This document shows positions 44,094 through 52,284 of a stretch of DNA of 64,000 bases, piece after piece; positions within the stretch are counted from its first letter, which is position 1, and each line of letters opens with the position of its first letter. Source of the stretch: Chitinophagales bacterium (GTDB lineage: Bacteria; Bacteroidota; Bacteroidia; Chitinophagales; BACL12); contig JACJXO010000002.1 of the NCBI GenBank assembly GCA_020636645.1, positions 62,001-126,000 on the forward strand, written 5' to 3'. The translations under genes and the position numbers were made by a program. A model generated the notes under the pieces. The model was not told where the DNA came from, searched no databases, and was given only the letters and a program-made list of their open reading frames with translations.

Positions 44094-45289
44094 TTTGCTG
44101 ATAGTTCTGAAGTCACATGAATGCTTCCCCAGGTAGAGGGGTTGCGTTCAAATGCCGGTTTGTCATCGCCGTTCCAACGATACCTGACCACCAGTTCTGA
44201 TGACTGACGGTCCACTACGGCCACATCCAGCAGATAGTTTTCATCTTGTTCCCATTTGCTGATACCCAGCTCACGGAATGACAGTTCTGCCGTTAAACGG
44301 TAACCGCTGGCGGTTTTTTCAAAAAGCACCGGACGTGCAAGGGTTTGCCGGTTCACGTCATCCCACACCAATCCGTTCTTCATGGCAGGCAGGAACAGCA
44401 ACCGGTCGCTCAGAAACAGTTGTTTTCTGCTGTTATCCAGGTCCGGATTGGAAGAAAACGCCAGGATGAGTCCATCGTTTTCCATTTTGGGCCATTCTTC
44501 AGAAGAGGTGCCAACATGTATGGCATCTTCTACTACCGCTGTCAGCACGATACTGCTGTCTGTCAAAGCCATCTGAACACCGGCACCGGGTTGGTCGAGC
44601 AGGGTCCGGCTACTACCGTTGTAACTGATATCAACTGAGCGATTGTTGTGCTCACCCAGGTCCACTACACGTACATCATCAATGTACACAACTCCATCTG
44701 CTTCCAGCTGGATGATGAGTTGTTTGACCATGCTGAGGTCTGCATGGAACATTTTCGTATCAAATGCTTTGAGGGGTACCTGTACCCTTGTCCATTGGCC
44801 GGTTATTTCCTGGTTGTCTATGAATTCAGGGAACACACCCGCCCATGCCTGTGCCCCGTTATAGTCTTCCAGTGCCATGGCCCAGGGCAGTCCTTTCAGG
44901 TTTCCGGAAGAGCTGCGTGCCATGAATTGTATAGCACCCCGGTCAACGATCTGACTCAGATTCTTGGAGGCCCAGCCATCCCATCCAAAACCGATTCCAA
45001 GCCAGCTGCAACCGGCCTGCTTATTCCATTGAAGCAACAGTGAACCGTTGCCATTGTCATTCAGATCAAATGCATTGGTTACCTGCAGACAAGCTGCGGT
45101 ATCAGGAGAGAACCAGAACTCATTGGTGATGTAATCGTTCCAGATATCAACGCTGTAGAAATTGCCAACATGAGACAGTGTGTCTGCGGAAGCGGGCTGT
45201 TCATATACAGACATGGTCCGGAAGGAACAGGCGTGCAGGCTGCATACAAGCGGCAAAGTCAGCAACCAGATTCGTTCGTGATGGCTCAT
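44090..45289 (-). CDS. Glycan-binding lipoprotein with CBM9-like domain
   Basis: 399 residues, lipobox CSLHAC (Cys21). The N-terminal half (about 40-205) is a jelly-roll module of the CBM11/CIA30 type, with GLPWAMALEDYNGAQAWAG and VYIDDVRVVDLGE. The second half (about 215-399) follows the CBM9-like pattern: DSSIVLTAVVEDAIHVGT, NDGLILAFSSNPDLDN, YRLTAELSFRELGI, ending TWGSIHVTSE. No catalytic residues are recognised. The likely role is surface capture of beta-glucan next to GH16. It overlaps both neighbouring genes by 4 bp. Confidence 0.75.
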   Translation of the reverse strand: MSHHERIWLLTLPLVCSLHACSFRTMSVYEQPASADTLSHVGNFYSVDIWNDYITNEFWFSPDTAACLQVTNAFDLNDNGNGSLLLQWNKQAGCSWLGIGFGWDGWASKNLSQIVDRGAIQFMARSSSGNLKGLPWAMALEDYNGAQAWAGVFPEFIDNQEITGQWTRVQVPLKAFDTKMFHADLSMVKQLIIQLEADGVVYIDDVRVVDLGEHNNRSVDISYNGSSRTLLDQPGAGVQMALTDSSIVLTAVVEDAIHVGTSSEEWPKMENDGLILAFSSNPDLDNSRKQLFLSDRLLFLPAMKNGLVWDDVNRQTLARPVLFEKTASGYRLTAELSFRELGISKWEQDENYLLDVAVVDRQSSELVVRYRWNGDDKPAFERNPSTWGSIHVTSELSAK

Positions 45290-46290
45290 GGTTTCAGCGG
45301 ACCGTTTTCGGTGAAGATGATGAGATCCATGAGTGCCTGCGCATAACCGGAAACCGGATTGGCCAGCATCAGTATGCTCACCTGTATCAGTTTATCCGGT
45401 TCGTTCAGACCATTTCCAATTGGATCGGCGGGAGCGCCATTCACCAGCGTGACGAGATCAGCATAGCGTGCAGAGATCAGTTGCCAACCATCCTGATCAT
45501 TCAATGCTACTTCCAGTGAGAACATATCTTCTTCTCCATCAGTATATACACCATCGCCATTATCATCTTCCCGGAACTGGAACAGCACCAGTGCATTGCT
45601 CAGGTCGGGCTGTTTGGACAGCAACACATTGAAATAGATATTATCCGGATTGGTTGCCAGGTCAAAGGTTGGAGCACCATAAGCACTTCCCGGAATATCG
45701 ATCAGACCAATGAGCCAGTCCCAGCCCACTTCTCCTCCCATATCGTAGTAGGATCCGCCCTGTGCGGCATTTTCATCGGTACGGATCACAAAGCTCATGT
45801 CAGCACCTGACTGAACGAAGCTTCCCCATCCAGGGTTCCAGCCGGCCTCAAAATCTTCCAGCAGAAGGCCTTCCACAGGTCGGGCGGTCTCTACAGAAAC
45901 GGAAGTTTCATATACTTCTTCTTCTGTTTCAAAAGTGAGTGATACGTCACATGCTTCTGGCCTGAACATGGGCAACTGGGTGGTGGTGCCATCCCAGGTA
46001 GCGTTTGATGCATCCAGGGTCCTGGAAAATCCGGTTATTGTCTTCACAGCACCGGATTCCTGTCCGGTGATGGTCAGGGTCCAGTTTATGTTCTTCGAGA
46101 ACTCTGCGGTGAAAACGGCTTTTTCACCAGCGGCGAAATCGATCTCTGAATCATTTACGGCAAGTGCCTGCAACAGGTTGAATTCGCCATAGAGATCATT
46201 AAGATCCGGACCGTCAAACAGATCAGTTTCACGGGTACATCCTGCCAGAAGGAGGGTGCTTATTGCGGTTATAAGTGCTATTCTTTTCAT
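45286..46290 (-). CDS. Surface glycan-binding-like lipoprotein
   Basis: 334 residues, lipobox TLLLAGC (Cys18). It starts TRETDLFDGPDLNDLYGEF, then a beta-sandwich with AAGEKAVFTAEFSKNINWTLTITGQ (about 50-140), then a second module (about 145-334) beginning LLLEDFEAGWNPGWGSFVQSG, a CBM-like jelly roll. This two-module lipoprotein form is what SusE/SGBP-B-type proteins look like in polysaccharide loci, but the sequence family is not recognised. It lies 2 bp after the first barrel gene and overlaps the CBM9-like gene by 4 bp. Confidence 0.7.
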   Translation of the reverse strand: MKRIALITAISTLLLAGCTRETDLFDGPDLNDLYGEFNLLQALAVNDSEIDFAAGEKAVFTAEFSKNINWTLTITGQESGAVKTITGFSRTLDASNATWDGTTTQLPMFRPEACDVSLTFETEEEVYETSVSVETARPVEGLLLEDFEAGWNPGWGSFVQSGADMSFVIRTDENAAQGGSYYDMGGEVGWDWLIGLIDIPGSAYGAPTFDLATNPDNIYFNVLLSKQPDLSNALVLFQFREDDNGDGVYTDGEEDMFSLEVALNDQDGWQLISARYADLVTLVNGAPADPIGNGLNEPDKLIQVSILMLANPVSGYAQALMDLIIFTENGPLKP

Positions 46291-46292
46291 AT

Positions 46293-48023
46293 TCAGAATT
46301 CCATTGAGAATAAGAGTGCTAACTGAGAAACGCCATAAGCAGGTAATGTGCCAATGACATTGCTAGTGCCAAAGTTGTTGTACTGCCCCATGACATACAC
46401 CTGATCGCTGAAACGGTAACGGATACCTGCGCCACCCATCCACTGAGATCCATCTGCATTGAATTCATTAAAGTTGACAATATCTCCGTAGGCATCTGTC
46501 TGGTTCATGAATTCAAAACCACTGTATGAATGATATAACAATCCGGCTACCAGATCTGTTTTCTCCAGGATCTCTATTTCCAGTCCGGTGCCAGCTATCA
46601 TCGTGCTGAGATCAACAGATGGAACGCCTTCCTGATCTGCCGGCCTGGAGGTGTTATCCATCCGTAAAGAAACGGAAGCCTTCAATGCTCTCGTTTTGTT
46701 TTTACTATAGCTTTCCTGCTCCCAGTTCAGACGTGCTTCAAGCCTGTTGAATTGCCTGTAACTGGTGGTTCCCTGACCCCTTACCTCAGTAAGCATAAGT
46801 CCATTCAGGTTGGCACTCAGCCGGTCATCCAGCAGTTTGCAGGTAGCGTTTGCCTGCAGCCCCTGTCTGTTGGGTGTGGCTGCACCGTAAGGAGTGATGT
46901 TATCATATCGTGGATCATAGACCATCAGACCTTCGCTGAGTTGCAGGTTGTACAATGATGATTCACGGATCAGGTCCAGCATGGTCAGAGAACGCACCAG
47001 CTGGTTATTGGTAAGACGATCAAAGGCTGCAGGATAGGCGTCAAACAACACACGCTTGGTCTGTGCACCCGGACTTCTGAAATCCGGTCCTACCCATTTG
47101 TACCCTGCAGAGATGCTCAGTTTACCCCCGGCATCCTGCAGTTGAAACATCAGGTCAGAAAAGACATCAGACCGTTCAGGTGCCAGCGGATCTTCCAGGT
47201 AGCGGGTTTGCGACATACCTGCTTCCAGATCGCCGGAAAGGGTCCAGTTGCCAAAGCTTTTTTCGCTGCTCAATGATGCGGTGTACACAGGGTTCTGCAA
47301 CAGAATATCATTGCGTGAAGTACCCTTCAGGTCATACAGACTGGCGTAGGTAAATGCACCTGACAGATACGCTCCCTGCACCCATTCTATACTGGCTGAG
47401 CTGAACAGGCGGTCGCTTACCGTGGCAAAATTGGACGGCATGACCCTGCTGGTGAAGAGGTGCATATCTGCCGATTCGATGACAGACCGGAAGTTGAATC
47501 CGAAGTCAACCGCGGCGCCCTGCTGCCTCCAGCTGTGATCCAGATTTTGGAAATTATCGTACATGACCTGATCGCTCAGATGTGCAAGCAGAACAGGCGA
47601 CAGGTCATATAGTTCCTGATCGTTGTTGTAGAGGGTGTATTTGGTCAACTGATAATTGATATCGCCCAGCTGGTAGCGCACAACTTTGTTCAGCACACCT
47701 TTAAGGTAAAGCTGGCGTATATCGAATGTGACACCCGCACCCCAGAATCCACCAAAATCATTGCGGATGCGCACCATTCCCTGGATCTCAAGATCTTCAG
47801 ACGGACGGATATTCACACCGATATCAGCCAGCGCATGTCCGCTGTTCTGCCGGGGTGGAGTAACCGTGTCGGGCTCTGCCAGTTCCTGTTCCAGCACATC
47901 AGCAAAGTATATGGAACGGGCGGCACCATTCACGGTGAACTTGGGAGTTGTCTGTTGTGCCTGCACTGCGGTTGAAAGGCAGAGCAGCGTACAGAAGATT
48001 CCTGTGGTCAATTGTTTATGCAC
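46293..48023 (-). CDS. Outer-membrane beta-barrel protein (glucan locus, second barrel)
   Basis: 576 residues, GTG start that shares one base with the preceding TAG stop. Signal peptide MHKQLTTGIFCTLLCLSTAVQA. The rest alternates short polar and aromatic strands throughout (IQGMVRIRNDFGGFWGAGVTF, LSISAGYKWVGPDF, AGIRYRFSDQVYVMGQYN) and ends with a strand finishing in Phe (LALLFSMEF), the usual barrel-assembly signal. No plug domain or TonB box is seen, so it is not SusC. It may be a passive glucan porin. Family not recognised. Confidence 0.75.
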   Translation of the reverse strand: MHKQLTTGIFCTLLCLSTAVQAQQTTPKFTVNGAARSIYFADVLEQELAEPDTVTPPRQNSGHALADIGVNIRPSEDLEIQGMVRIRNDFGGFWGAGVTFDIRQLYLKGVLNKVVRYQLGDINYQLTKYTLYNNDQELYDLSPVLLAHLSDQVMYDNFQNLDHSWRQQGAAVDFGFNFRSVIESADMHLFTSRVMPSNFATVSDRLFSSASIEWVQGAYLSGAFTYASLYDLKGTSRNDILLQNPVYTASLSSEKSFGNWTLSGDLEAGMSQTRYLEDPLAPERSDVFSDLMFQLQDAGGKLSISAGYKWVGPDFRSPGAQTKRVLFDAYPAAFDRLTNNQLVRSLTMLDLIRESSLYNLQLSEGLMVYDPRYDNITPYGAATPNRQGLQANATCKLLDDRLSANLNGLMLTEVRGQGTTSYRQFNRLEARLNWEQESYSKNKTRALKASVSLRMDNTSRPADQEGVPSVDLSTMIAGTGLEIEILEKTDLVAGLLYHSYSGFEFMNQTDAYGDIVNFNEFNADGSQWMGGAGIRYRFSDQVYVMGQYNNFGTSNVIGTLPAYGVSQLALLFSMEF

Positions 48024-50002
48024 TAGAAAAATATTTTAATTTCTACCATAGTTTCCTGGCCCTGAAATGCATCATCGGCAAAACTGGCATCTTCAAATGC
48101 GAACCATCGGTGACGCAGATACAGGCGGGCATTAAATCCCAGATCGATATCCAGGCCGGCGCCATATCCTGTACCGGTCTGATTTCGGGGTCTTCTGCTT
48201 TCTTCATCAATATCTGTCAGATAGTTGCCCAGGGTTCTTTCATAGCCTGCATAGCCAGAAATCAGTATCCGGTCGCCCAGTTCCAGATAGGCTTCCAGTT
48301 CATTGGCATATTGCCTGATGTAAGCTTCTTCGCTGGTAACCGTAAAGGCTGAGAACGATCGTTGTACTGAAGAATAGTATCCCAGATAGAACAGGTAAAT
48401 ATTCTTGCCGAATACTTTGGAATGGTATTTTACCTGCGGTTCAAATACGCTGAAGAACTTCTTGTTGATGACCACTCCGGAACTGTCGTCAAAGAGGTTT
48501 ACGGTCTCATAGACATCGCGGTATATGACCGAATAACGCTGGTAAGGCCCCACTTCTGCAGGAAACAGCCAGCGCCACATGCGGCTTCTGGTCAGTTGAT
48601 TGACAGGATGTCCATAAGTGATGACCGAAGAAATGGGTTCCAGTTCTGCCTGTGCAGCCAGACCGATATTGAATTTAAAATCACCCAGGGTGTATTCCAT
48701 ATTCAGATCTGCTCCCTGTCGGTTATTAGACATCTGACCGATGCGCAGCATAGAACTGCCGAATGGCTGCAATACCGCAGTGCTGCCTATTGTTCCGGCA
48801 GGTAATGCTGCAGGATTGTACTCTCGGATAGCAGTATTGAGAAAAATGGAATTGTCATTGATGACCTTCGGACTGATATAGAAATAGTGCAGGCTCCATC
48901 GGGGCAATGTCTTCTTCGCAGGTGTGGTCAGGGTAGCGGATATCAGCCCTCCGTTGCCGGCATCTTGCACCGGACTGAAGTAATTTCCCAGTCCACCTTC
49001 GGCCAGCAATGAAAATCCTTTCATATGCACCATCCACTCCAGGGTGGTGAGGTGAAATCCTACCTTTTCTTCCGACAGACTATCGGCCCAGGTGGTAGCA
49101 TGCAAACTGTTGATGCTGATGTACTGTCCGGGTCCTGTTTTCTTTTGCAGTTTTCCCCCATAAGTATAACTTGGCCAGGGACTGAAGCCTCCGTTGAATT
49201 CAGATTTACCCACCAGGGCAGTAAAGGAAAGGTCTTTGGGAAGGCCGTTTCCATCCAGTATCAAACCCTTGAATGCCCGGTTTCCCCAACGGGTATCCTG
49301 GTTGATACCACCTTCGTTGAAATAGGTCTCGTAGCGGGCCGGCAAAGAAGCTCCTGCCGGATCCCATGGATTGCGTTCAAACAGTGTAAAGCGATTATAT
49401 CCCCTGAAAGAAGCCATGGTCAGGTCAGACAAACGCACCCAGTGAATGCCGCCTGCCCGCAAGGTAAATGTGCCGGAGCGGGTTTCCTGGATACCGGTAA
49501 AGTTCAGCCCGAGATTCAGGTTCATCTGTCCGCCAAGGCGTGTTCCGCTTAATGGATCCTGAAAAGAGGGACGAAGTGAATCCGGCACTTGTGCCCCATA
49601 GGTGGTGCCGATGGCACCATTGAGAAACTGAAAGGCAAACACATCAAATGAAAATGAAGTATGCGGAGCAGGTTTCCCGGAGATGGTGAGTTGCAGATTT
49701 GGAAGCTGGCTGTCATCACCAATGAAGAGACTGGCTGGCAATACAGTATCATTAATAACAGGATTCAGCACATAGGGAAGGTCATGTGTGGTATAGGTGG
49801 CAAAGAAGCGGTAAAATCCTGACACAGAGATCTTTCTGAGCGGCGATGGTTCTTCTGCAGGACGGATGCCCAATGCAGTTTCCGTACTGTCTTCTACCTG
49901 TGCTACAGCTGTGTTGGCAGCCATCATACAGATCAGTATCAGCCACATGATAAAGCTGCCTGATACAAACATTTTCAGATTAGACGTACGGGTTCCTGAC
50001 AT
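48023..50002 (-). CDS. Outer-membrane beta-barrel protein (glucan locus, first barrel)
   Basis: 659 residues. The signal peptide ends at about residue 35 (ILICMMAANTAVAQ); an internal ATG at residue 11 or 19 is an alternative start. A long series of amphipathic strands with aromatic girdles (VSGFYRFFATYTTHD, FTLRAGGIHWVRLSDLT, ARLYLRHRWFAFEDASF) ends in terminal VEIKIFF. There is no plug domain. It resembles the second barrel only in type, not in sequence that I can align. It is the first gene of the six-gene unit, 37-40 bp downstream of operator 2. Confidence 0.75.
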   Translation of the reverse strand: MSGTRTSNLKMFVSGSFIMWLILICMMAANTAVAQVEDSTETALGIRPAEEPSPLRKISVSGFYRFFATYTTHDLPYVLNPVINDTVLPASLFIGDDSQLPNLQLTISGKPAPHTSFSFDVFAFQFLNGAIGTTYGAQVPDSLRPSFQDPLSGTRLGGQMNLNLGLNFTGIQETRSGTFTLRAGGIHWVRLSDLTMASFRGYNRFTLFERNPWDPAGASLPARYETYFNEGGINQDTRWGNRAFKGLILDGNGLPKDLSFTALVGKSEFNGGFSPWPSYTYGGKLQKKTGPGQYISINSLHATTWADSLSEEKVGFHLTTLEWMVHMKGFSLLAEGGLGNYFSPVQDAGNGGLISATLTTPAKKTLPRWSLHYFYISPKVINDNSIFLNTAIREYNPAALPAGTIGSTAVLQPFGSSMLRIGQMSNNRQGADLNMEYTLGDFKFNIGLAAQAELEPISSVITYGHPVNQLTRSRMWRWLFPAEVGPYQRYSVIYRDVYETVNLFDDSSGVVINKKFFSVFEPQVKYHSKVFGKNIYLFYLGYYSSVQRSFSAFTVTSEEAYIRQYANELEAYLELGDRILISGYAGYERTLGNYLTDIDEESRRPRNQTGTGYGAGLDIDLGFNARLYLRHRWFAFEDASFADDAFQGQETMVEIKIFF

Positions 50003-50039
50003 ACCGATCAGTTCTGTTGGAATGATAAATGTACTACTT

Positions 50040-50056
50040 TTTGTACTTTTTACAAT
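50040..50056. promoter_or_regulatory. Putative Nudix-regulator operator 2 (barrel/GH16/GH30 unit)
   Basis: TTTGTAC-TTT-TTACAAT, 7-3-7 palindrome with five matching outer pairs, between the GH158-like stop (50074) and the first barrel start (50002). Outer GTACTA (50031-50036) and TAGTAC (50057-50062) add a further inverted pair. Confidence 0.55.
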
Positions 50057-50073
50057 TAGTACCTGAATTTTTT

Positions 50074-51420
50074 TTAGAGCGACTGTTCCCGCAGCTGGAT
50101 TGCCTTCTGGTATTGCTCACCTGAAGGATCGGGCAGGACATAAAAAGGTATGTTCAGGTATGCGTAATGATTGGCTGCATCATAGACATACAGGAACAGG
50201 CGGTAGGCACCTTCACTTTGCGGAGCTCGGAAACTTACCTGCTGGCTGTCTTTTCGCATGCCCAGACCTTTCACGGAGGGCGGACGGGATTCTGCATCGC
50301 CACCGGCTTTTATATCCTGGCTTTCACTCACCACTTCCCAGATGAATTTCATCTGATCGCCGTCTGCATCTGTCACAGTTGCCAGTGCCTGGCAGGGTTG
50401 CCCTGGTTGCAGAATGATGTCTGCACCTTTTGACTGTCCGTTTAGCGAAGCGGAAGCAATGGCAGGTGCCCTGTTGGCAGGTTCCTTTCCTGTCCAGGCT
50501 CTGATCAGCTCATCTATGGCTTCAGACTGGCGGCCGTCTTCAGAGAGCAGGCCATACCAGGTAGAGGTGGTTTCCTGTTTTTGTCCCCACAGGAAGACAT
50601 AAGACCCCACGCATTTAACCCTGTCGCCGGCTATATAATTATTATATCTTGCTTTGTAGGAAGCGGCTTTTTCACTGCTGCTCTGCTCTACAGGAGCATT
50701 CCATTTTGTCTTGCTGACCTCCCAGTGTCCGTTGGGCCCCCATTCACTGATGATGTATGGCCCTTGCCAGCCGGCAGACCGGATGGTATCAGGCACAATT
50801 CCAATGTCTCCGTATGTGTTTATACCGTATATATCAATAGAAGGAGCGTTGGCCATGATGAGTCTCACTTCAGCAGGATCCAGTCCTGCCGTAACGGTAG
50901 AAGTAGGATGGTTGGGATCAATCTGATGGATCATGGCAGCTATATCTTCAATGGCGTTCCAGACCTTTGTATTGCTGTAGAACAGATCCACTTCATTACC
51001 AACACCCCACAGCAAGAGGGCGGGGTGGTCTTTATAGGTCTTTACCACTTCTGTGAAATAGTCCAGCTGAGCCTTCACTTTGGATTCATTGTCATAGTCA
51101 AACCCATGTCTTTCATGCTGAACCCATAGGCCAAGCATGACCGTCATACCCAGGCGTTGTGCTTCATCAAGTAATTCACCGGCATCATCCGGACTCCAGG
51201 TCCGGAAACTGTTGGCACCGCATGCTGCTGCCAGATCCAGGTGGTCTGTACCTCCAACACCGTTTATATAGTATGGCTCACCATTGCGGTATAACTGCCA
51301 CTGACCTTCGCTGTTCATGCCTACCGTAACAGGTATTGCCTGACCAGAAACAAGCACTGGGAGGAACAATAGTGAAGCCAGCAACCAGGACAAACGGCTA
51401 TGATGCGATATGCGTTTCAT
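50074..51420 (-). CDS. Secreted GH158/GH2-TIM-barrel-like glycoside hydrolase
   Basis: 448 residues from the ATG at 51420 (MKRISHHSRLSWLLASLLFL), which opens the signal peptide; an ATG five codons upstream is also possible. Paralogue of 38889-40184: acid/base Glu143 (LLLWGVGNEVD) and nucleophile Glu226 (YIISEWGPNGHWE), again 83 apart, with a C-terminal Ig-like module (TDADGDQMKFIWEVVSES to LNIPFYVL). It has a cleavable signal instead of the lipobox of its paralogue, so the two act at different places. It begins inside the last codons of the regulator gene, so they share one transcript. Confidence 0.78.
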   Translation of the reverse strand: MKRISHHSRLSWLLASLLFLPVLVSGQAIPVTVGMNSEGQWQLYRNGEPYYINGVGGTDHLDLAAACGANSFRTWSPDDAGELLDEAQRLGMTVMLGLWVQHERHGFDYDNESKVKAQLDYFTEVVKTYKDHPALLLWGVGNEVDLFYSNTKVWNAIEDIAAMIHQIDPNHPTSTVTAGLDPAEVRLIMANAPSIDIYGINTYGDIGIVPDTIRSAGWQGPYIISEWGPNGHWEVSKTKWNAPVEQSSSEKAASYKARYNNYIAGDRVKCVGSYVFLWGQKQETTSTWYGLLSEDGRQSEAIDELIRAWTGKEPANRAPAIASASLNGQSKGADIILQPGQPCQALATVTDADGDQMKFIWEVVSESQDIKAGGDAESRPPSVKGLGMRKDSQQVSFRAPQSEGAYRLFLYVYDAANHYAYLNIPFYVLPDPSGEQYQKAIQLREQSL

Positions 51421-52114
51421 GAATGGTATGATCATACGTGAATAATCGGGCAGGTCGATGCGATACGTCTTCCTGGAACAGCTCTGTTTCTACCAGGTAA
51501 GGCATCTCATGAAGCTTTTTTCTGAAATTCCCTTTGTCATAAGAACGGTTCAGTACTACCTCAAAGAACTGCTGCAATTCTGAAAGCGTGAAGAACTGAG
51601 GCAGCACAGCTTCCCACAGCGGCCTGCGCCGGGTGCTGTGCTGCGTGCGGTGTCTTAGTTTATCCAGGGCGTAGCGAATGATGTCTGCATGGTCAAAGGT
51701 CAGTTCCGGAATGTCATCAAGCGAAAACCATTGAGCTTTATTGGCCCAGTGTGACGGCTGCGGCTGCACATCCAGTTTGTTGACAATTGCGTAATATCCA
51801 ATGGTTACCACCCGTCTTCCCGGCACCCTGTCAGCTTCTCCGAAGGCGTGTGCCTGCTGCAGAGGAATATGAGCAAGTCCGGTCAGGTCTCGCAGTACAC
51901 GATGGGCTGCTTCATCAATGTCTTCCTGAGGATAGACAAGATCTCCCGGAAGTGCCCAGGACCCCTGAAGCTCTTCAGCACCTATTTCTATGAGCATGAC
52001 CTCCAGTGACTGTACCCCGTAGCCAAACACTACACAGTCAATGGAAACCTCCATCATGCGGTCATTGTCCTGAGGCTTCTTCCTCCTGTTGGCATTATCG
52101 AAGTTGTTTTTCAT
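51398..52114 (-). CDS. Nudix/winged-helix transcriptional regulator (NrtR/AraR type)
   Basis: 238 residues. The N-terminal Nudix-like domain (about 20-150: SIDCVVFGYGVQSLEVMLIEI, SWALPGDLVYPQEDIDEAAHRVLRDLTGL) lacks the Glu residues of the Nudix box (RVLRDL in place of RExxEE), so it should bind a ligand without hydrolysis. The C-terminal winged helix (about 155-230: LWEAVLPQFFTLSELQQFFEVVL, KGNFRKKLHEMPYLVET) is of the NrtR/AraR class. In Bacteroides a protein of this type is the arabinose regulator AraR. Here it most likely senses a beta-glucan breakdown sugar. It is divergent from the glycan-binding genes across operators 3 and 4. Confidence 0.88.
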   Translation of the reverse strand: MKNNFDNANRRKKPQDNDRMMEVSIDCVVFGYGVQSLEVMLIEIGAEELQGSWALPGDLVYPQEDIDEAAHRVLRDLTGLAHIPLQQAHAFGEADRVPGRRVVTIGYYAIVNKLDVQPQPSHWANKAQWFSLDDIPELTFDHADIIRYALDKLRHRTQHSTRRRPLWEAVLPQFFTLSELQQFFEVVLNRSYDKGNFRKKLHEMPYLVETELFQEDVSHRPARLFTYDHTIHETHIAS

Positions 52115-52181
52115 CTGTTGTTGAATGAATCTTTCTACAAATGTGCTGCAGAAAGTCCTGTTTAGCTAAAATAGGTAGCTT

Positions 52182-52198
52182 TTTGTAAAAATTACAAA
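52182..52198. promoter_or_regulatory. Putative Nudix-regulator operator 3 (regulator/binding-protein divergent region)
   Basis: TTTGTAA-AAA-TTACAAA, a perfect 7-3-7 palindrome in the 170-bp region between the regulator start and the first glycan-binding gene. This is the best-formed of the four copies and probably gives autoregulation. Confidence 0.6.
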
Positions 52199-52213
52199 TT
52201 CTTTTTCCAACTT

Positions 52214-52230
52214 TTTGTATTTTATACTAA
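52214..52230. promoter_or_regulatory. Putative Nudix-regulator operator 4 and promoter of glycan-binding gene 1
   Basis: TTTGTAT-TTT-ATACTAA, a 7-3-7 copy with two mismatches, 15 bp after operator 3. Its TTTG would also serve as the -33 element with TATTTTTA (52237-52244) 19 bp downstream as a weak -7 box, so binding would block transcription. The start of the first glycan-binding gene follows at 52285. Confidence 0.45.
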
Positions 52231-52284
52231 AAGGGATATTTTTACTGAGTAAATAGCAGCTATAACCTTTTAAAATTCCTACCA

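Noticed and set aside
46293..50002. SusC-type TonB-dependent receptors
   Set aside because: No carboxypeptidase-like domain, plug domain or TonB box and too short (576 and 659 residues against about 1000).
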